A stretch of 18,597 nucleotides of DNA, from the NCBI GenBank assembly GCA_021793135.1, contig JAJYTI010000021.1, forward strand, positions 1-18,597, in the 5' to 3' direction. Of the stretch, positions 15,391 to 18,597 are shown one piece after another (the stretch's first letter is position 1; every line of letters starts with the position of its first letter). The translations under genes and the position numbers were made by a program. The DNA comes from Bacteroidota bacterium (lineage in GTDB: Bacteria; Bacteroidota; Bacteroidia; Flavobacteriales; Flavobacteriaceae). A model generated the notes under the pieces. It ran no database searches and had not been told where the DNA came from. It saw only the letters and a list, made by a program, of their open reading frames with translations.

Positions 15391-15518
15391 GACATTCGAA
15401 GAAAAGGTGTTCTGGCTTACAGTTTTACTGATCACAGTTGCGCAACAGCTCATGATTTTCACATGTATTCCCCTTGTATTTCGTGTCTAAAAGAAGACAA
15501 TATCGAACTCCAAATGTC
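15391..15518 (-). ncRNA. Adenosylcobalamin (B12) riboswitch aptamer upstream of nrdBA
   Basis: Read on the minus strand, the leader has the conserved cobalamin core: GGGGAATACATGTGAAAAT, then CATGAGCTGTTGCGCAAC, then TGTGA, and after a small CAGT-aaa-ACTG hairpin, AAGCCAGAACACC. This matches the family pattern of GGGAA, GTGAAAAUC, GCUGU..CGCAACUGUGA and AAGCCAG(A/G)..ACC. P1 is closed by GACATTTGGAG (15508-15518) with CTTCGAATGTC (15391-15401), 11 consecutive pairs including two G-T. P4-like CATG/CATG and P3-like GTCT/AGAC stems are also visible. Its position 131 bases before nrdB, on the same strand, indicates that B12 lowers expression of the B12-independent reductase. That logic is known for some other bacteria that also carry a class II reductase. 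Confidence 0.92.
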
Positions 15519-15574
15519 TGGATTAATATTTGTTGTTATCAATGAAGTAAAAGTACTTTTAATTTTCAATTATC

Positions 15575-15582
15575 CAAACATA
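15575..15582 (-). promoter_or_regulatory. Probable -7 element of the riboswitch-nrdBA transcript
   Basis: The minus strand reads TATGTTTG (TAnnTTTG), which would start transcription about 50 bases before P1 of the riboswitch. The -33 region is T-rich; the only TTTG is 14 bases away, closer than usual. Confidence 0.5.
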
Positions 15583-15846
15583 TTTTGATAATAAATCAAA
15601 AAAAAATACAACTAAAATTACTTTCATGGAATAAAAGTTTGCAAATATTAAAGCGTAATAATCTGATAATCAATAAACAGTGATTTTTTATGCTTGAAAA
15701 AGTTTACAAAACTGAAAACTTTTAGGTTTATTGTTGTAAAATATATACCAAATAACATAGGTTGTTGACGCTTAATCGGTTAGACCCAATGATGTATGTT
15801 TTACTTTAGTTTTTATAACATTCAGTAGATTTATTTTCACTAGTCT
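15583..15846. other. AT-rich intergenic stretch without a recognised gene
   Basis: Between the nrdB promoter and the blaI operators I find no convincing coding frame. It contains one inverted repeat, AAAAGTTT (15698-15705) with AAACTTTT (15716-15723), with a 10-base loop and no trailing T-run. Function unknown. Confidence 0.4.
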
Positions 15847-15902
15847 AACTATTTTTACAGTTAATTAACTAATTAATTAGTTGCGTAACTAAAAAAATAG
15901 TT
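15847..15902 (+). promoter_or_regulatory. Three tandem 16-bp dyad operators (candidate BlaI sites), 20-bp period
   Basis: Three copies of AACTA-N6-TAGTT start at 15847 (right half CAGTT, one mismatch), 15867 and 15887, exactly 20 bp apart. The middle copy is a perfect 16-bp palindrome, AACTAATTAATTAGTT. They overlap the -33 TTG (15881-15883), fill the promoter spacer, and end one base before the -7 element. BlaI/MecI repressors bind ACTA/TAGT- or TACA/TGTA-type dyads in their own promoters, so autorepression by the downstream protein is the natural reading. Binding itself is inferred. Confidence 0.72.
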
Positions 15903-15910
15903 TACATTTG
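15881..15910 (+). promoter_or_regulatory. Promoter of the blaI-like/M56 operon
   Basis: TTG (15881-15883), a 19-base spacer and TACATTTG (15903-15910) match the Bacteroidetes promoter consensus exactly. Transcription should start near 15917, leaving a leader of about 68 bases. The promoter is overlapped by the dyad array. Confidence 0.78.
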
Positions 15911-15984
15911 TATTCTGTCAGCCCGTTTTATAAATTGAAATGAGGTAGATAATTAAATAATGTTTCATATTAATATACCGACTC

Positions 15985-16344
15985 ATGCAGAAGTTAACAA
16001 ATAAGGAAGAAGAAGTTATGCAAGTGCTTTGGAAGTTAGAGAAGGCATTTGTAAAAGAAATGCTAGAAATATTCCCAGAACCAAAGCCACATTATAATAC
16101 TTTGTCTACTATGATTAGAATTCTAGAGGAGAAGGGGTTTGTGTCGTATAATAGTTATGGTAACTCGCATCAATATTACCCTTTAATTAGTAAGGAAGCC
16201 TATAGTAAGCGATATATGAGTGCTGCTATTGCTAGCTATTTTGATAATTCTTATAAGAGTATGGTTTCCATGTTTGCGAAAGAGGAAAAAATCAGTGCTT
16301 CTGATTTACGTGAGATTTTAGAAATGATTGAAAATAAAAAATAG
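15985..16344 (+). CDS. BlaI/MecI/CopY-family transcriptional repressor
   Basis: A 119-residue winged-helix repressor. It opens MQKLTNKEEEVMQVLWKLEKAFVKEM in the typical BlaI manner (xLTxxExxVMxxLW). The recognition helix is within HYNTLSTMIRILEEKGFV (36-53), followed by the wing YNSYGNSHQYYPL. The C-terminal third (SKRYMSAAIASYFDNSYKSMVSMFAKEEK) is the dimerisation helix region, where staphylococcal BlaI/MecI are cut by their sensor. It likely represses its own operon through the dyads at 15847-15902. It is followed after 4 bases by the M56 metallopeptidase gene, the standard repressor-sensor pairing. No beta-lactamase gene is beside it, so the inducing signal is unknown. Confidence 0.94.
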   Translation: MQKLTNKEEEVMQVLWKLEKAFVKEMLEIFPEPKPHYNTLSTMIRILEEKGFVSYNSYGNSHQYYPLISKEAYSKRYMSAAIASYFDNSYKSMVSMFAKEEKISASDLREILEMIENKK

Positions 16345-16348
16345 AGCT

Positions 16349-18379
16349 ATGGAAATCTGGAGCTATATAATTAAGGTTTCAGCATTAATGCTGTTGTTTT
16401 TTTTGACCTATAATTTCTTACTTAAGAAAGAAACTTTTTTTCAAGCCAATCGATGGTTTTTGTTAGTTGGATTGCTGTTGGCATCATTGATACCACTTAT
16501 ATCTATAACAAAAACAGTTTGGCATGAACCAGTAATTACTCCAAAAATTCAAGATGTAGCATTGACTAATGGAGAAAATTTAATAAAGGTATCATCTGAA
16601 GGACTTACTGCGACTTCTTCTGGGATTGATTGGTTGCAAATATTTTTTCTCGTGTATGCAGTAGGAGTCGTAGTAATGTCTTTTCGATTTTTGTGGCGAG
16701 GATTTTCCTTATGGAATATGTTGCATAAACTCCCTTATAAAAAAATGGATGGATTTCGAATTATTGATAATGAGAAAATAGATGCTCCGTTTTCATTTTT
16801 TCGATACATAGGGTATAATAGCAAAGCTTATTCTTCATCAGAATTAGAAGATATAATTGAACATGAAAAAGTGCATAGTATTCAAAAACATTCTATAGAT
16901 GTACTATTGTCAGAGATTTTTTGTGTGATTTTTTGGTTTAATCCATTAGTGTGGGTATACAAAAAAGCCATTTTGCAAAATTTAGAATTCTTAGCAGATA
17001 ATACAGCGATAAAATCAGCTGAGGATAAAAAACAATATCAAAAGACTTTATTGAAAGTAACCTTGTCCACACAAAATGTAGCTCTGACTAATGCATTTTA
17101 TCAACCATTAATCAAAAAACGAATTATGATGTTAAACAAAGCAAAATCAAAACAGGTGCGGTTGTGGAGGTATAGCATTATACTACCAATTTTATTGATT
17201 TTTGTAATGCAATTTCAGACCAAAGTAGTGGCAAGGACATTGCCAAGTTCGTCATTGAAAAATAATGAAACTTTACATCAAAATTTGAAAGATGAAAACG
17301 ATGTAATAAATCAAGATAGTACTGTAACTTCAAAGGTTGCATATACCTCATTTGCAATGACGAAAAAAATGCCTAAAGATAAATTGCCTTTTGAATTAAA
17401 TACAGTAAAGGATTTAAAAATCTATGTAATTGAGAATTTTCAATTTGGTATGAAAGCACGTCAAGAGCTTTTTGCTGATAATCCATTAGTTGTTGTAGAT
17501 AATGAAGTTAAAAATAGAGACTCCGATCCTATTAAACTTGAAAAAGAATTAAAAATTCAGTTATTAGCAGGTAAAGTTGCAAAAGAAAAGTTTGGAGAAC
17601 TTGCAAATAATGGTGCGATTGTGGTAGAGTCTTCTCCTGTTCCGTTCGCAGAGGAAGAGGATTGGGAAGAGGATGAAAAGATTAGTGAGGCAGAAGTGGA
17701 AACCGCTTATAAAAAACACGATGATAAGAAGGATTCCAAGAGCAATGAATCTGTGATAGAAGAATCTGATATGCTTAACAACGAAGAATACTCCGGATTT
17801 TTAACAGAGAATCCATTGGATGAAAGAATTTCAGATTTGGAGTCTTTTAACCTAAATGATTTTGAATCTGCTGCTGAGGTTATGGAGCATATGAGATTGC
17901 AAATGGCTGAAATGCGAGAAAATATGTCAAATATGTATGAGCAGTATTTTTCTCAGATGTTTGATGAAGGAATGGATGTTGATAGTTTTATTAGAAATGC
18001 AGAAGAACAATTCGGTGCACAACATAATGAAAGTAGTATACCTCAATTCTTATTTAGTTTTGATTCTGATAACCTTGAAAATGGAGGACTGTCTGATGAA
18101 GTTATTGTAGAAATGGACAAAAACAATACTGATGAAGATATAAATGCATTAAAGGGTATATTGGAGTCTTATGGAATCGATATGCAGATTTCTAGGCTTA
18201 AAAGAAATGGAAAAGGGGAGATTTATCAAATAAAAATTGAGTTAACAGCGTCATCAAATTCAGAGTTGGGTAGTTCTACTTCTAAGACGCAATCTTTTAT
18301 ACAACGAAATAAAAATAACCCTATTGGTGTTTTATCTATTGGTAAGATAGATGGAAGACTCTTTGTGAATAATAATTAA
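16349..18379 (+). CDS. BlaR1/MecR1-like M56 membrane metallopeptidase with Bacteroidetes-type C-terminal region
   Basis: 676 residues from ATG at 16349. A TTG 21 bases earlier, inside blaI, also keeps the frame open but is less likely. Hydrophobic segments lie at about 5-24, 36-53, 95-115, 186-207 and 274-291. The zinc protease core is HEKVH (172-176, HExxH) followed by FWFNPLVW and LEFLADN (Glu213, Asp217), as in BlaR1. There is no penicillin-binding sensor domain. Instead the C-terminal 380 residues, probably periplasmic, contain NPLVVVDNEVKN and, about 55 residues later, KFGELANNGAIVVES, which echo TonB-receptor plug motifs. Next come a very acidic stretch (EEEDWEEDEKISEAEVE), a Met/Glu-rich helix, and a terminal unit, LKGILESYGIDMQISRLKRNGKGEIYQIKIEL. 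It likely senses an envelope signal and cleaves the BlaI-like repressor; the ligand is unknown. Confidence 0.9.
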   Translation: MEIWSYIIKVSALMLLFFLTYNFLLKKETFFQANRWFLLVGLLLASLIPLISITKTVWHEPVITPKIQDVALTNGENLIKVSSEGLTATSSGIDWLQIFFLVYAVGVVVMSFRFLWRGFSLWNMLHKLPYKKMDGFRIIDNEKIDAPFSFFRYIGYNSKAYSSSELEDIIEHEKVHSIQKHSIDVLLSEIFCVIFWFNPLVWVYKKAILQNLEFLADNTAIKSAEDKKQYQKTLLKVTLSTQNVALTNAFYQPLIKKRIMMLNKAKSKQVRLWRYSIILPILLIFVMQFQTKVVARTLPSSSLKNNETLHQNLKDENDVINQDSTVTSKVAYTSFAMTKKMPKDKLPFELNTVKDLKIYVIENFQFGMKARQELFADNPLVVVDNEVKNRDSDPIKLEKELKIQLLAGKVAKEKFGELANNGAIVVESSPVPFAEEEDWEEDEKISEAEVETAYKKHDDKKDSKSNESVIEESDMLNNEEYSGFLTENPLDERISDLESFNLNDFESAAEVMEHMRLQMAEMRENMSNMYEQYFSQMFDEGMDVDSFIRNAEEQFGAQHNESSIPQFLFSFDSDNLENGGLSDEVIVEMDKNNTDEDINALKGILESYGIDMQISRLKRNGKGEIYQIKIELTASSNSELGSSTSKTQSFIQRNKNNPIGVLSIGKIDGRLFVNNN

Positions 18380-18442
18380 AGATTATTTTAAAAAACTTAC
18401 TTTGTTCAAATAAGTAGTGTTTTGTTTTAGCTAGGTTAGATT

Positions 18443-18477
18443 AAAAAACCTCTCTATTTAAATAGAGAGGTTTTTTT
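18443..18477. terminator. Bidirectional terminator between the M56 gene and fabD
   Basis: A 34-bp perfect palindrome (18443-18476), core CCTCTCTATTTAAATAGAGAGG, is flanked by six A's on the left and seven T's on the right. It lies 63 bases after the M56 stop and 23 bases past the minus-strand fabD stop, so it can end both. Confidence 0.93.
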
Positions 18478-18499
18478 GTTTTTATGTGGTAAAGTAGAA

Positions 18500-18597
18500 T
18501 TATAATTCTGCTTTTTCAGTAGGAATTTTTCGATCTACTTTTTTAATCAAACCTTGTAAAACTTTACCTGGTCCAACTTCAGTAAAATTAGTAGCAC
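18500..18597 (-). CDS. fabD: Malonyl-CoA:ACP transacylase, C-terminal end (partial)
   Basis: Only the last 31 residues are in the window: ATNFTEVGPGKVLQGLIKKV and then DRKIPTEKAEL, ending in TAA at 18500-18502. The F-x-EVGPGKVLQGLIKK sequence is the conserved C-terminal end of FabD, which loads malonyl groups onto acyl carrier protein for fatty-acid synthesis. The catalytic Ser and His lie outside the window. It ends at the shared terminator with the M56 gene. Confidence 0.86.
   Translation of the reverse strand, partial: ATNFTEVGPGKVLQGLIKKVDRKIPTEKAEL

Noticed and set aside
15340..15588. 82-codon plus-strand open frame in the nrdB-blaI gap
   Set aside because: It is antisense to the cobalamin riboswitch and its leader; no family resemblance, and conserved RNA explains the sequence.
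15698..15723. Inverted repeat AAAAGTTT/AAACTTTT as a terminator
   Set aside because: All but two pairs are A-T and there is no T-run after it; such repeats are common by chance in AT-rich DNA.

Overview
The window looks like chromosomal DNA from a flavobacterium (Bacteroidetes, probably Flavobacteriaceae). It is AT-rich. Several genes are preceded by the Bacteroidetes promoter pattern TTG-N19-TAnnTTTG rather than by strong Shine-Dalgarno sites. Both tRNA genes lack an encoded CCA end. Several proteins have typical flavobacterial forms: a HPPK-deoxynucleoside kinase fusion, an AsmA protein with a charged linker, and a BlaI/M56 pair whose sensor has a Bacteroidetes-style C-terminal region.

Layout, left to right. 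1-2019 (-): AsmA-family protein, cut by the window edge. 2291-3424 (+): HPPK-dNK fusion, tail to tail with a TrmH/SpoU RNA methyltransferase (3427-3966, -). 4155-6764 (+): mutS, followed by tRNA-Gly(GCC), tRNA-Leu(UAA) and a terminator. 7239-7691 (-): helical KAE-rich lipoprotein with its own strong terminator. 7861-8607 (+): LexA-like HTH/S24 regulator, convergent with waaA (Kdo transferase, 8612-9856, -). 10006-12178 (+): DegT-type sugar aminotransferase overlapping galE, followed by a 63-residue protein and terminators. 12614-15259 (-): nrdB-nrdA. 15985-18379 (+): BlaI-type repressor and M56 membrane metallopeptidase. 18500-18597 (-): the 3' end of fabD.

Two regulatory structures stand out, both in the 725-bp gap between nrdB and blaI. 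First, the nrdBA leader (minus strand, 15391-15518) carries the conserved core of an adenosylcobalamin riboswitch, closed by an 11-pair P1 helix. The class I ribonucleotide reductase, which does not itself need B12, should therefore be turned down when B12 is available. This predicts a B12-dependent class II reductase elsewhere in the genome. The two subunits also lack any ATP-cone, and the metal-site residues of NrdB resemble the dimanganese class Id enzyme of Flavobacterium johnsoniae. Second, the blaI promoter is covered by three tandem 16-bp dyads (AACTA-N6-TAGTT) repeating every 20 bp exactly. They are good candidates for operators bound by the BlaI-type protein encoded just downstream.

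The other genes are mostly housekeeping: folate and nucleotide salvage, mismatch repair, LPS core and sugar-nucleotide synthesis, and fatty-acid synthesis. I see no insertion sequence, phage, CRISPR array or integration site.
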